A stretch of 64,000 bases of DNA, taken from assembly GCA_026390015.1 (NCBI GenBank), contig JAPLGS010000156.1, positions 1 to 64,000 of the forward strand, written 5' to 3'. Below the pieces are notes generated by a model. It saw only the letters and a list, made by a program, of their open reading frames with translations. It was not told where the DNA came from and did not search any database. Source of the stretch: Chloroflexota bacterium (lineage in GTDB: Bacteria > Chloroflexota > Anaerolineae > Anaerolineales > Villigracilaceae). This document shows positions 55,071 to 64,000 of this stretch, one piece after another. How positions within the stretch are numbered: position 1 is the first letter of the stretch; the number at the start of each line of letters is the position of its first letter. The translations under genes were made by a program, and so were the position numbers.

Positions 55071-57235
55071 TTATCCGTCATTCTTTTCTTCATCTATTAG
55101 ATCTTCTTCGCTGACGAGAACATCCCGTTCCTTGCCGCCGCCTTGAGAGGGGCCGACAATTCCCATTTCTTCCAGCTGATCGAGTAAACGCGCGGCACGC
55201 GGATAACCGATCCGCAAGCGGCGCTGGATCAGTGAAGCGGATGCACGTTGACTGCTGCGGACAATGGAGATGGCCTGTTCGATCAAACCATCATCCTGAT
55301 TCTCATCTGGTTCCTGCAGGAGTTTTTCCCACGGCGGGACATCATCAACCCCTTCGCTATTCTTTTGCCAATGAGAGATAAGTCGTTCGATTTCCATGTC
55401 TGTGATCATCACGCCTTGAGCGCGCACGGGGTTGCCAACTTCAGGATTAAGAAAGAGCATGTCACCGCGGCCAAGCAAGGACTCTGCGCCGGTGTAATCC
55501 AAAATAACGCGGCTATCAATGCCAGACGCGACAGCAAAAGCCAAACGAGCAGGGAAGTTTGCTTTGATCAGACCTGTGACAACATCCGTGGATGGGCGCT
55601 GTGTGGCAACTACAAGATGGATACCCGTCGCGCGCGCCATTTGCGCAAGGCGGACAAGGTTATGCTCGGTAACATCAGGAGCTGACATCATCAAATCTGC
55701 GAGTTCATCGATCAACACAACGATGCGCGGCAGGACGACACCATCAATTTTCCGGGTGACCTTGCGATTGTAAGCGTCGAGGTCACGGACTTTTGCCGAT
55801 TCCAACAGTCGATATCGATGCTCCATTTCAACAACAACCCAGCGCAATGCGGCAAACCATTGAAGCGGATCAACTCCACCATCTTGGAATCGATCATCAC
55901 CATACGCAGATCTTCGGGCGTATTGTTCATCGCGAGACAAGCCGCGATGGACGTGATACATACCGACTTGCCAGAACCAGTCGCACCGGCAATCAGAAGA
56001 TGCGGCATGCGCGCCAGATCCGCGATCAACGGATGACCGGAAACATCCCGGCCGATCGCAACTGCAAGCGGCGCACCGACTTTGAAAAACGCGTCCGATT
56101 CAAGCAATGTTTTTAAGCGGACAACCGAGCTATGTGTATTTGGCACTTCGATGCCAACATACGGTTTACCGGGAACCGGCGCTTCGATCCGCAAACGCTG
56201 GGCAGATAATGCCAGCGCGATATCTTTTTCAAGGGAAGCGATCTGCGCAACACGAACCTTCATTTGTAATGCATCATCTTCATCTGAGCCGGGTTTTTTG
56301 ATGAAGCCAGGCTGTACTGCAAATTGTGTAACTGACGGTCCAACACGATAACCGATAACTGTGGCAGGGATGCCAAAATCTGCCAGAGTTTTCATGATCA
56401 GCCCGGCTGTTTGATTAATGGTTCGGTCATCTGCGCGGATGGCTGATTCAGCCAGCAAGATCGTCAGCGGCGGAAGATCGTCACTACGCGGCGGTGCCTT
56501 AGTGGATTTTTCATCTTTTTTTTCAGCTGCTTTAAAAGAAGTCCTGAATTCAGGCGGTAGTGGCTGAGTCTTCTTGCGTGCAGCGGATGCACCAGTCTTG
56601 CCGGGTTGCTCACTTTTTATTTCTGATTCAGCTGGGACTGGAGTTCCTAAAATGATGGGCGGCGCTTCACCGGCGATGATCAATAACCAGGCTTCCAGTT
56701 TTTCCCATAAGCCAAAGCCAATCATTGCGGCAAATGCCCATAACAGGAAAATGACGGTTGTTCCACCACCTTTGGTTAGGGTCTGCCAGGCGAGGGTGGT
56801 CATGCCCCAGCCGAGGCGGCCACCGTCTAGGCCTAACTCTGCCCGGGCGAGGTCGTTGCCTCCGAAAGCGGCGAGCAATCCCAGGGTTAGGAGAGAAGTG
56901 AGCTCAAGCGCTATGAACTGCCCCCAGTGCACGTCACTTTCGTCACGCCGAAGGAGGGAATATCCAATATATGCCAATCCAAAAAGCACAAAGAAACTAC
57001 CCCGGCCAAACCAAATTTTTAGAAGGTCGGCAAAAGGTGTGAGCAGTGCGCCATCGGTGATACGCCACACTGCAAGAAAAGACATAAGCGCAAATGCAAC
57101 AAGAACTACACCAGCTACGTCACGTAAAAAACGGCCAAAATGCAAATTGATTTTTGTGAGCCGTTCCAGCCAATCGTTTCGAGGAGGTGGTTCTATTGTT
57201 GAATATTGCTTTTTATGTTCAGAAGAATCTGGCAT
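55071..57235 (-). pseudogene. ftsK: FtsK/SpoIIIE DNA translocase, frameshifted
   Basis: The N-terminal frame (from 57235) has four membrane segments, a linker, the alpha domain and Walker A AGATGSGKSVCITS, and reads correctly through IDSKMVELIRFNGLPH. It then runs into nonsense and stops at 55712. A second frame supplies ALRWVVVEMEHRYRLLESAK onward, Walker B IVVLIDELADLMM, the RecA core and the gamma winged helix (SASLIQRRLRIGYPRAARLL). Compared with family members, about 14-18 residues between GLPH and ALRWV are missing at the frame switch, within 55839-55858. A deletion there, in the genome or the assembly, breaks the motor. The reading frame is otherwise clean. Confidence 0.9.
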
Positions 57236-57240
57236 TGGAG

Positions 57241-58209
57241 CTATTCAAGCCTCATACTGAGTCCCAAGCGTTGGTGCGCGGCGTCCAAATGAATAACCCG
57301 CACCTGCACAGTTTGCCCTTCTGAGAGAAATTCCTTTATGGGCAAATTTTCAGCTTGCAGAATCTCAGAAGCATGAATGAGTCCTTCCACGCCGGTTTCA
57401 TCGAGGCGAGCAAAAGCCCCGTAAGAAAGGACACTGGTGATGGTTGCAGATTTTATACATCCTTCAGGAAATTCAACTGAGGCATTCAGCCAGGGGTTTA
57501 TAAGCAGGCGCTTCAGGCTCAATGCGACTCGAGAGCGCTCGGGAGCAAGCTCCAGTACTTGCACATCGATCGTACTGCCCATCTTGACGATTTGAGCGGG
57601 ATGAGAAACACGGCCCCACGATAATTCTGAAATATGGATCAAGCCTTCCACGCCGCCAAGATCAACAAATACGCCAAAATCTGTCACGTTGGTGACAACC
57701 CCTCTTACTTGTTGACCCGGCTGTAATGCCTGGAATAATTCTGCGCGCTTGCCGGATTCTGATTGCGCGGCGCGTTCAGAGAAAACTACGCGCCCGTCTT
57801 CGGGCACACACTCGATCACTTTTAATCGAAGCAGGCGGCCAATATAAATTTCAAGATCACGGTCGCGATCAGTATTTTCCACTTTTCCAGCCAAATCAAC
57901 GAGGTGCGAGAATGGGACGAATCCATATAAGCCATCGCCCTCCACAAGTAAACCGCCCCGGTTATGTCCGGTGACTGTCAGTTCAATGATTTGATCACGT
58001 AAGTAGAGATCTTTGACCAGATTCCAGTTTGGGGCAGGTTTTTTATCAGTTAAGATAATCTTCGCCTCCTCCTGGTCTTCAGATTTACTCCCTGCCGCTC
58101 GAGGTAAAGTATAAGCCGAAGAACGGCCCTCCTCCGCTAGAACTGATGACCACCAGCCTTCATCGATCACTGGACTCGGATTTTCTTTTTCATTCCGTTG
58201 TACAACCAT
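57241..58209 (-). CDS. S1 RNA-binding domain protein (ribosomal protein S1-like)
   Basis: The protein has 322 residues with three S1 repeats. The first is less typical (LYLRDQIIELTVTGHNRGGLLVE). The second is canonical (GVVTNVTDFGVFVDLGGVEG, LIHISELSWGRVSHPAQ). The third has ATITSVLSYGAFARLDETGV and LIHASE. An acidic or charged tail of about 65 residues precedes them. It may serve as the organism's ribosomal protein S1 or another mRNA-binding factor. AAGGTGAC precedes the ATG. It ends 5 bases before the ftsK start. Confidence 0.9.
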   Translation of the reverse strand: MVVQRNEKENPSPVIDEGWWSSVLAEEGRSSAYTLPRAAGSKSEDQEEAKIILTDKKPAPNWNLVKDLYLRDQIIELTVTGHNRGGLLVEGDGLYGFVPFSHLVDLAGKVENTDRDRDLEIYIGRLLRLKVIECVPEDGRVVFSERAAQSESGKRAELFQALQPGQQVRGVVTNVTDFGVFVDLGGVEGLIHISELSWGRVSHPAQIVKMGSTIDVQVLELAPERSRVALSLKRLLINPWLNASVEFPEGCIKSATITSVLSYGAFARLDETGVEGLIHASEILQAENLPIKEFLSEGQTVQVRVIHLDAAHQRLGLSMRLE

Positions 58210-58276
58210 AATGTCACCTTCCCAAACACTTTTTAGTTTAACGCGGGTATGCGTTTTTTATTGAACGAATATTATT

Positions 58277-60187
58277 TTATAAATCCTTGAGATTTATTTC
58301 CATTTCGAGGATGGCTTTGGCAACTACTTCGAAAGCCACACGTTGTTTTCGATATAAATCCGCTTCAGACATTGCCAGGCGGGAAGCTACGTCACGGACT
58401 TTACGGCCTTCGATAAATTTCATTTCAAGTATATTATATAGGATCCATTCTGTGGTGAACTTGCGATCCCCTTTCGGCTTGACTTGGTCGACAGCTTTCC
58501 GCAATAAGGAGCGGAGCGCGTTCGCCGAGTTGCCATCATCCTGTTCGGCAAGGTCTCGAACCACCTGAAGTTTGATCAATGGATTATTGGTAAGTTTAGG
58601 GCCGCCCCAATAATGCGTGAGCGCATCTTTGACCCAGTTTGCAAGATCAGCTTCCTGCGGCAGAGGTTCGGCGAGCAAACTAGCCCGAGTGTCATAACGT
58701 CCCGCAGCGCGCATGCGTTGGATCATTTCCACTTGCGGTTGGAGATCAGCCAGCGAACGGAATACTCGCTGTTGCAATTGACGGTCTTCCAGCGCGAGCG
58801 CGGCGCGGTCGGCGAGCAGCCATAATGCATCGCGCTGTTCACGCTCCAGGGTTTGATTCTCACGCCGCGCGACACCGAGCAGCCCAAGTAAAGGCGGAAC
58901 TTCATCCAGATCCATATCTGCGCGTCTGCGTTGGTGTAATGGCAGTACCCAGAAATTTCCCCATTGAAATTCTCGCCGCGTATCGCCTTGAACTTGCTCC
59001 AAGGCTTCGGTAAGACTTTCCTGATCGAGCATGGCGCGATTTCCGGCTACGACAATGGGTGATAAAGTCTCGTCATCTAATGCGGCAATAAACGCGGATG
59101 GGGATTGCAAATGATCTCGAACTGCCGCAATCACAGCTTCGAGAAATTGTTGCAAGTCACTTTGAGTTAATAGACGCTCTTCGAAATTCTGAAGTATTTG
59201 TAGTTCAGCGCGGTCACTTCCAAAAAAAAGCCAGCGTTCCCAAATTGGAGCGGCAAAAGTAATTCCATGTTCAAGCGACAAAATTGTCACAACCACAATA
59301 AAAGGTACGAAAGCGGTATAAGGTGTTCCGAACAATTCTCCACCGCGGCGAACGACTGTCATGAGAGCCAAAGCCGCTGACGCGGCCACAGGGCCGCGCA
59401 TGATCCATTTGAACAAACGGCTTTTGATAACACGGTCAGGCCACGAAACGCCAAAGAACGCAACAGAGTATGCCATCACGATCACCAACGCGCCAACCAG
59501 AACATTGATCACAGTTGCCACGCTCCAGAATAAATACGGATGCTGTGCGGCGAGTCCATAACCGAATAAGAGATACGGGTATGAACCAAGCGCGGGAGCC
59601 GTGGCACCAGCCATCAGATATAACATGCGGCGGCGGCCTGAGCGAGTCAACATGAGACGATAGGCGCGCGAAAAATTCACGCCTGCCCAGACCATCGCCC
59701 CGACATAGAAAAGCGTAAAAATTTCCGTCCACATCGTCCGCATGAGATGAGGAGCAGGCTGCCCGTCAGGAACGAGCGGGCCAAGTAAATATCCAAATGC
59801 AAGGAGGGCAAGGAAAAAAGCAGAGACAAGGTACATGCCGCGCACGGCAACCCGTCTACGACCACGAGAAGGGCGGCCGGCTGTCACAAGTAAGGCGTCA
59901 GAAAGGTGTAAGTAGGCCGCGGGTAGAAATACAATACCAAACCATTGCAAATGTAAAAGCAGGTCTATCGTTTTTATCGCCAGCGATTTATCTTGCAATG
60001 CTTCTGCAGTAAACACGATCACCACGCATAGCAAAATAATCGCGAATGAACGCGCCACCCTATCGCGCAAATTAAATGAGAGCGCGTATAGAAATAGCGA
60101 AAACGCCGTGATAGCGATACCCGCCGTCAGTATCTGGTTAAGAGTCTGGATCCCCGCCAGCAACGTATCCAACCAACCAATAATCAT
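58277..60187 (-). CDS. Membrane sensor with GAF-like domain and C-terminal helix-turn-helix
   Basis: The protein has 636 residues. The first 330 hold about nine membrane segments like the 7TM sensor regions of some histidine kinases. A GAF-like domain follows (about 350-500, with LLTQSDLQQFLEAVIAAVRD). A helical region comes next, ending in a putative helix-turn-helix (REGRKVRDV-like GRKVRDVASRLAMSEADLYRKQ). No kinase or cyclase motif is seen. A membrane-tethered transcription regulator is one reading. I start at the ATG at 60187, with GGAAGGG upstream. Confidence 0.7.
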   Translation of the reverse strand: MIIGWLDTLLAGIQTLNQILTAGIAITAFSLFLYALSFNLRDRVARSFAIILLCVVIVFTAEALQDKSLAIKTIDLLLHLQWFGIVFLPAAYLHLSDALLVTAGRPSRGRRRVAVRGMYLVSAFFLALLAFGYLLGPLVPDGQPAPHLMRTMWTEIFTLFYVGAMVWAGVNFSRAYRLMLTRSGRRRMLYLMAGATAPALGSYPYLLFGYGLAAQHPYLFWSVATVINVLVGALVIVMAYSVAFFGVSWPDRVIKSRLFKWIMRGPVAASAALALMTVVRRGGELFGTPYTAFVPFIVVVTILSLEHGITFAAPIWERWLFFGSDRAELQILQNFEERLLTQSDLQQFLEAVIAAVRDHLQSPSAFIAALDDETLSPIVVAGNRAMLDQESLTEALEQVQGDTRREFQWGNFWVLPLHQRRRADMDLDEVPPLLGLLGVARRENQTLEREQRDALWLLADRAALALEDRQLQQRVFRSLADLQPQVEMIQRMRAAGRYDTRASLLAEPLPQEADLANWVKDALTHYWGGPKLTNNPLIKLQVVRDLAEQDDGNSANALRSLLRKAVDQVKPKGDRKFTTEWILYNILEMKFIEGRKVRDVASRLAMSEADLYRKQRVAFEVVAKAILEMEINLKDL

Positions 60188-60239
60188 GCAAACCCTTCCA
60201 ATAAAAGATTCACCATAGAGCGGCCACAACCGCAAAAGG

Positions 60240-60779
60240 TTATTTCAAAGCCTTGCCAAAAAACAAAGCCACGTCTTGATTAAGGTAATAGTGGTCATTA
60301 TACCCGCAGAACTCATAACCTAATTTTTGAGCGAGACGAATTGCAGGAAAATTTTTCGACTGCATTTCCAAAATGATTCGGCGATGCGACCTGCCCGCAG
60401 CCCAATCCTGCGCGGCTTGCAATAAAGTATTTGCCACGCCCTGGCGGCGGTGTGCCACATTCACCGCGAGGTCGGTTATATAGATCAACGAGGCCGTTCC
60501 ACGCTCAAACAGACCGATATATCCTACCGGCTCATGACCGATCAAGGCTGTGTACATCATGGATTTTCTGGCCCAATCATCCGCGAGCGCGAACGGATTA
60601 TGCGGGTACACGATCGTGATCGAGCGCGGCAGGCGAACTTCACGAAACGCGGCGGTGACTTGTCCGGTTTCGCGGCGCAATTCCAACTGCCAAACCGATT
60701 CGCTTGAAATGGAATGATCGATGCCCATTAAGCGGGAAAGATCGTTTGCAACGGTAGGGCGGATTTGAATATCAGACAT
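60240..60779 (-). CDS. GNAT family N-acetyltransferase
   Basis: The protein has 179 residues. The acetyl-CoA loop is in ITDLAVNVAHRRQGVANTLL (R-x2-G-x-A type), followed by LEMQSKNFPAIRLAQKLGYEFCG, as in RimI-like enzymes. The acceptor is unknown. It lies between the membrane GAF-HTH gene and the Ig-like membrane protein gene, all on the minus strand. Confidence 0.9.
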   Translation of the reverse strand: MSDIQIRPTVANDLSRLMGIDHSISSESVWQLELRRETGQVTAAFREVRLPRSITIVYPHNPFALADDWARKSMMYTALIGHEPVGYIGLFERGTASLIYITDLAVNVAHRRQGVANTLLQAAQDWAAGRSHRRIILEMQSKNFPAIRLAQKLGYEFCGYNDHYYLNQDVALFFGKALK

Positions 60780-60797
60780 AAAGTTCCCAAGTTATAT

Positions 60798-61478
60798 TTA
60801 TTGTACCGGCACAACGCGTACTGGCACAACACATGCCTGCAGTGCCTGACCTTGATTATCAGTAACCACGAGGCGTAATTGATAGTCACCGGGAGTTAAT
60901 GCGGTTGTGTCCCAGCGGCCAAGAGAAGCGTCATTCACAATAGCGCGCCCGGCTGAGATAGTCGCCCAGGTATCACTTCCTTGCGAAGCAACTTCATATT
61001 TATAAAAACCAAAATTTGAAATATTAACCGTCCCGATCAACTCTATCGAACCTTTTATTTCCTCTCCCGACTTGGGCGAAGTGATTATGATCTGGTTTGG
61101 CGTACATCCAACAGTGTTGACAGGCGTCGATCGCGGAAGTGAATTCGCGAATTGAGTTAACATCTCCACAGATAGCGTTCCCGTTGGTGTTGAGATAAAG
61201 TCAACTGTTGGCGTGGTAAGGAAAAAATCAGAAGGAAGCCCTGGAATAATATAGGAGGCCATGAACAACTCAAAGCAAAACAGGATCAAGATCAGGATTG
61301 AAATCGCTCCTGATTGCCCAAGACGGCGGATCGAGAACTGACGCTCCAAGCTGTAAATAGCTGTTTGCCATTCACGCCATGAACGGTACAGCCAGCGAAA
61401 AGCGAACAAGGCGCCAATTGCCAGCAGGATATAGATCAACACCTCGTACGAAGCGAGGAATTTATAAAATTCTGTCAT
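60798..61478 (-). CDS. Membrane protein with C-terminal Ig-like domain
   Basis: The protein has 226 residues. Two hydrophobic segments (about 12-30 and 57-77) precede a Thr/Pro linker and an Ig-like domain (about 128-224). Its ITSPKSGEEIKGSIELIGT and WDTTALTPGDYQLRLVV closely match the protein encoded at 1533-2159. The domain is probably outside the cell. The function is unknown. Confidence 0.75.
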   Translation of the reverse strand: MTEFYKFLASYEVLIYILLAIGALFAFRWLYRSWREWQTAIYSLERQFSIRRLGQSGAISILILILFCFELFMASYIIPGLPSDFFLTTPTVDFISTPTGTLSVEMLTQFANSLPRSTPVNTVGCTPNQIIITSPKSGEEIKGSIELIGTVNISNFGFYKYEVASQGSDTWATISAGRAIVNDASLGRWDTTALTPGDYQLRLVVTDNQGQALQACVVPVRVVPVQ

Positions 61479-61499
61479 TCGTGTATTTCGGCAAGATTT

Positions 61500-62342
61500 T
61501 TACAAACTGTGCAACACACCACGGATGATCTTCTCAACCTTGGGTGTGATTACTTTTCCTGCTTCCATAACCTCTTCGTGAGTTGTAAGTGTTGTTCCGT
61601 CAAGATTTGCCTTATTGCTAATTCCCGAAAGTCCAAGTACGCGCATGTTCCCATGCCGCGCGATGATCACTTCCGGCACAGTAGACATTCCTACGGCGTC
61701 TGTCCCGGCGAGTCGCAAAAAGCGCAAATCCGCAGGAGATTCGAATGACGGCCCGCTCAAGCCGGCGTAAACGCCCTCCCGCAAAGTCAAAACCTTCTCT
61801 TTCGCAACCTTGCGGGCGATATCGCAATATTCACGATCATAAGGACGGCTCATATCTGGAAAACGGGTACCGATCTCATCCAAATTCGGCCCCATCAGCG
61901 GATTTAAGCCGGACATTCCCATCAAATTTAATTGGTCTGTAATTAGCATAACATCACCCGGTTCAAAATCAGGGTGTACTCCGCCCGCGGCATTTGTTAC
62001 GATCAAATTCGGAATACCCATTCGCTGCATGACGCGCACGGGCAAAGTCACCTCTCCCATTGTGTAGCCTTCGTAATAATGGATACGCCCCTGCATGACA
62101 AGAACAGGCTTTCCTTCCAGTTCGCCGATCACAAATCGCCCGGCGTGTCCTTGAACGGTAGAAACAGGAAAGTTTGGCAGGTCACTGTAAGAAATGTAAA
62201 CTGCATTTTCAACAGAATCGGCCAAACCGTTTAGCCCGGATCCGAGAATGATCCCCACAACCGGCTGAATGGATATCCGATTCTTTATCGCGTGCGCGGC
62301 TGAGTCGATCTGTTCGAGCGTAATAAAATTTTGCATTTGCAT
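61500..62342 (-). CDS. Purine nucleoside phosphorylase (trimeric type)
   Basis: The protein has 280 residues. GIILGSGLNGLAD, VQGHAGRFVIGEL, MQGRIHYYEGYTM, LIVTNAAGGVHPDF and the SxxNxA-type GISNKANLDG motif identify the PNP/MTAP group, which splits guanosine and inosine with phosphate. Asn in SGISNKA favours purine nucleoside rather than methylthioadenosine use. The start may be two codons later. It belongs to the long minus-strand run. Confidence 0.93.
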   Translation of the reverse strand: MQMQNFITLEQIDSAAHAIKNRISIQPVVGIILGSGLNGLADSVENAVYISYSDLPNFPVSTVQGHAGRFVIGELEGKPVLVMQGRIHYYEGYTMGEVTLPVRVMQRMGIPNLIVTNAAGGVHPDFEPGDVMLITDQLNLMGMSGLNPLMGPNLDEIGTRFPDMSRPYDREYCDIARKVAKEKVLTLREGVYAGLSGPSFESPADLRFLRLAGTDAVGMSTVPEVIIARHGNMRVLGLSGISNKANLDGTTLTTHEEVMEAGKVITPKVEKIIRGVLHSL

Positions 62343-62458
62343 ATACCTTGTAGGAATTTTTTACAAAAGATCCTATCCCCGCGGAAAGACCAATTGTTCT
62401 TTGGGATTATATCAGGAATCACAATTGACCTTTTGAAAGGGCAATCGGTCATTTTCAA

Positions 62459-63505
62459 TTAAACAGGATGGGTATTAAACACTTCCTCAAACGCCTGCAA
62501 AGTTTTATCCACGCTGGCGTCATCCACCCAATAATGTGTCACCAAACGGAAGCGGCGCGGTCCCGCCCAATCCACCAAAATGCCGTGTTTCTTCATCGCT
62601 TCGGCAATTTGACCGACACTAAATTTGACTTCATCCAGAAGATCGAAATACACCATATTGGATGAAGGACTCGCATCCAACTTTAATCCCTGAATCTGTT
62701 TCAACCCCTCAAACAGATTCTTCGCCCGGGCATGATCCTGCCCAAGCCGCGTGGGCATTTTCTCCAGCGAGATCAATCCTGCAGCCGCCAACACTCCAGC
62801 CTGACGCATCCCTCCACCCAGCATCTTCCGCAGGTGACGCGCGCGGTTAATAAATTTATTAGTTCCAACCAGCATCGAGCCGACCGGCGCGGCCAATCCC
62901 TTGCTTAAACAAAACATGACCGAATCAGCGGGTTCAACCAAATCTTTAACAGAAATATTAAGCGCGGTTGCAGCGTTGAAAATCCGCGCGCCGTCAAGAT
63001 GCAAGGATAAATTATTTTCACGCGCGATCTTTCCCACAGCCCGCGTATATTCCGCTGAAAGCACAACCCCGCCACAAGTGTTCTGAGTATTCTCCAGGCA
63101 GATCAACCGCGTGATCGTATGATGAACATCCTCGGTCTGAATGGCTGCGAGAATATCGTCGAGCAGAAGTGTGCCATCAAATTGATTAAGGATCGGGCGC
63201 GGATGAATCCCGCCGAGCGCAGACATCCCGCCCGCTTCGTTTATATAAATATGAGATTTGTCGCCAAGGATCACTTCATGCCCGCGTTGACAATGTACCA
63301 GCAACGCAAGCAAATTGCCCATCGTCCCCGAAGGCACAAAAAGCGAATCTTCCTTGCCAAGCATCTCAGCGGCTTTTTCCTGTAATTTATTTACAGTGGG
63401 GTCATCCATATAAACATCGTCGCCCACCTCAGCCCCAGCCATGGCTTCGCGCATTTCGTGCGTTGGTTTGGTGACCGTATCTGATCGAAGGTCTACGTAT
63501 TCCAT
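62459..63505 (-). CDS. ltaE: Low-specificity threonine aldolase
   Basis: This PLP enzyme of 348 residues cleaves threonine to glycine and acetaldehyde. YVDLRSDTVTKPTHEMREAM opens the protein. PSGTMGNLLAL, HLDGARIFNA and the PLP lysine in FCLSKGLAAPVGSMLVG are present. The start at 63505 has GGAG upstream; an earlier in-frame ATG adds 15 unlike residues. It lies 13 bases downstream of the RluA gene. Confidence 0.95.
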   Translation of the reverse strand: MEYVDLRSDTVTKPTHEMREAMAGAEVGDDVYMDDPTVNKLQEKAAEMLGKEDSLFVPSGTMGNLLALLVHCQRGHEVILGDKSHIYINEAGGMSALGGIHPRPILNQFDGTLLLDDILAAIQTEDVHHTITRLICLENTQNTCGGVVLSAEYTRAVGKIARENNLSLHLDGARIFNAATALNISVKDLVEPADSVMFCLSKGLAAPVGSMLVGTNKFINRARHLRKMLGGGMRQAGVLAAAGLISLEKMPTRLGQDHARAKNLFEGLKQIQGLKLDASPSSNMVYFDLLDEVKFSVGQIAEAMKKHGILVDWAGPRRFRLVTHYWVDDASVDKTLQAFEEVFNTHPV

Positions 63506-63518
63506 GCAAGTCTCCTGA

Positions 63519-64000
63519 TTATAAATAATTCCTAACTTCTTCCAGAACATTCTTCAACTCCTCAGGCAACGGAGCTTCGAACAACCGCGGTTTTTTTTCA
63601 TTCGGAAGGATGATACTTAATTTAGCCGCGTGCAAAAAATGTCTTTTAATTTTAACCGTTAAACTTTTCTTTCCGTAGATCGAATCTCCCACGATCGGAC
63701 ATCCTAAAAACTGACAATGCAATCTGATCTGATGAGTGCGCCCAGTAAACGGATGAAATTCCAAAAGAGTATGATCTCTGAACGCTTCAAGCGTTTTATA
63801 TTCGCTGACAGATTCCCGCCCTTTGCCCGTAGAGACGATCGCCATCTGTTTTCTATGGCTTGGGTCACGCCCAATGGACGCTTCCACCCGTCCCGTAGGA
63901 GTGGGCGGCTTGCCATCCACCAGCGCAAGATAGGTTTTCTCAACAGTCCGCAATCGGAATTGATCTTGCAGCCATCTATGCGCGCGTTCATTCTTGGCGA
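63519..64000 (-). CDS. RluA family pseudouridine synthase, N-terminus outside window
   Basis: The frame is open to the window edge, leaving 159 C-terminal residues. The RluA motifs VEKTYLALVDGKP, HPFTGRTHQIRLHCQFLGCP and GDSIYG are present. The catalytic Asp motif (HRLDxxTSG) would lie upstream, beyond the window. It modifies uridines in rRNA or tRNA; the target is not evident. Confidence 0.92.
   Translation of the reverse strand, partial: AKNERAHRWLQDQFRLRTVEKTYLALVDGKPPTPTGRVEASIGRDPSHRKQMAIVSTGKGRESVSEYKTLEAFRDHTLLEFHPFTGRTHQIRLHCQFLGCPIVGDSIYGKKSLTVKIKRHFLHAAKLSIILPNEKKPRLFEAPLPEELKNVLEEVRNYL

Overview
The window is a gene-dense piece of a bacterial chromosome. I infer a member of the Chloroflexota, probably class Anaerolineae. 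The grounds are long Thr/Pro-rich lipoprotein linkers, chains of GAF domains, a Roadblock/V4R operon, DUF5666 and ABC-2/SpoIIM-type membrane proteins, and mixed codon use with AT-rich intergenic gaps. This is inference from protein style; there is no rRNA here to settle it. I see no prophage, insertion sequence or CRISPR array.

Layout. 1-11250: partial CHASE sensor, tRNA-Gln, an Ig-like anchored protein, pth-mfd, two polytopic envelope proteins, a hemolysin III (PAQR) protein and a DUF5666 lipoprotein. 11500-17200: an overlapping trio (metallophosphoesterase, nucleoside-kinase-like protein, COG3910-like ATPase), pirin, Nudix, methyltransferase, YbaK and a YwaF-like membrane protein. 17236-23422: a homogentisate (tyrosine) catabolic cluster, hpd-fah-hmgA, with an inserted lipoprotein gene and a degenerate GGDEF gene, followed by a flavin reductase and an SH3 lipoprotein. 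23457-31626: typA, purA (carrying a 60-bp in-frame tandem duplication), a histidine phosphatase, a 2-hydroxyacid dehydrogenase, an MFS carrier and a Thr/Ser dehydratase-like enzyme. 31643-38367: tpx, prfC, a Tat-type multicopper oxidase, and an M4 protease with its emfourin-type inhibitor. 38380-41019: an operon of Roadblock, V4R, response regulator and polyprenol-phosphate glycosyltransferase. 41262-41664: a tRNA-Phe, tRNA-Gly, tRNA-Cys operon with a clear promoter and terminator. 41866-47514: a giant REC-PAS-GAF-HD-GYP protein. 47580-50533: tyrS, a lipoprotein and an epimerase. 50603 to the end: an HNH protein, an ABC exporter whose permease carries a SpoIIM domain, lgt, a CDP-alcohol phosphatidyltransferase, a broken ftsK, an S1-domain protein, a membrane GAF-HTH protein, a GNAT, an Ig-like membrane protein, purine nucleoside phosphorylase, threonine aldolase and a truncated RluA.

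The most interesting element is the 165-nt leader of tyrS on the minus strand. A good sigma70-type promoter ends about 6 nt before a 16-codon ORF that contains Tyr-His-Tyr-Tyr. This is followed by two mutually exclusive hairpins, the second being an intrinsic terminator just ahead of the tyrS ribosome binding site. The geometry is that of classical ribosome-mediated transcription attenuation, here with an apparently leaderless leader peptide.

Two conserved genes carry lesions that need checking against reads: the in-frame 60-bp duplication in the IMP-binding loop of purA, and a frameshifting deletion between Walker A and Walker B of ftsK. Other points for follow-up are the M4 protease/inhibitor pair, the ABC-2/SpoIIM fusion, a 13-codon ORF ahead of hmgA, and a dispersed CACAGAG inverted-repeat family.
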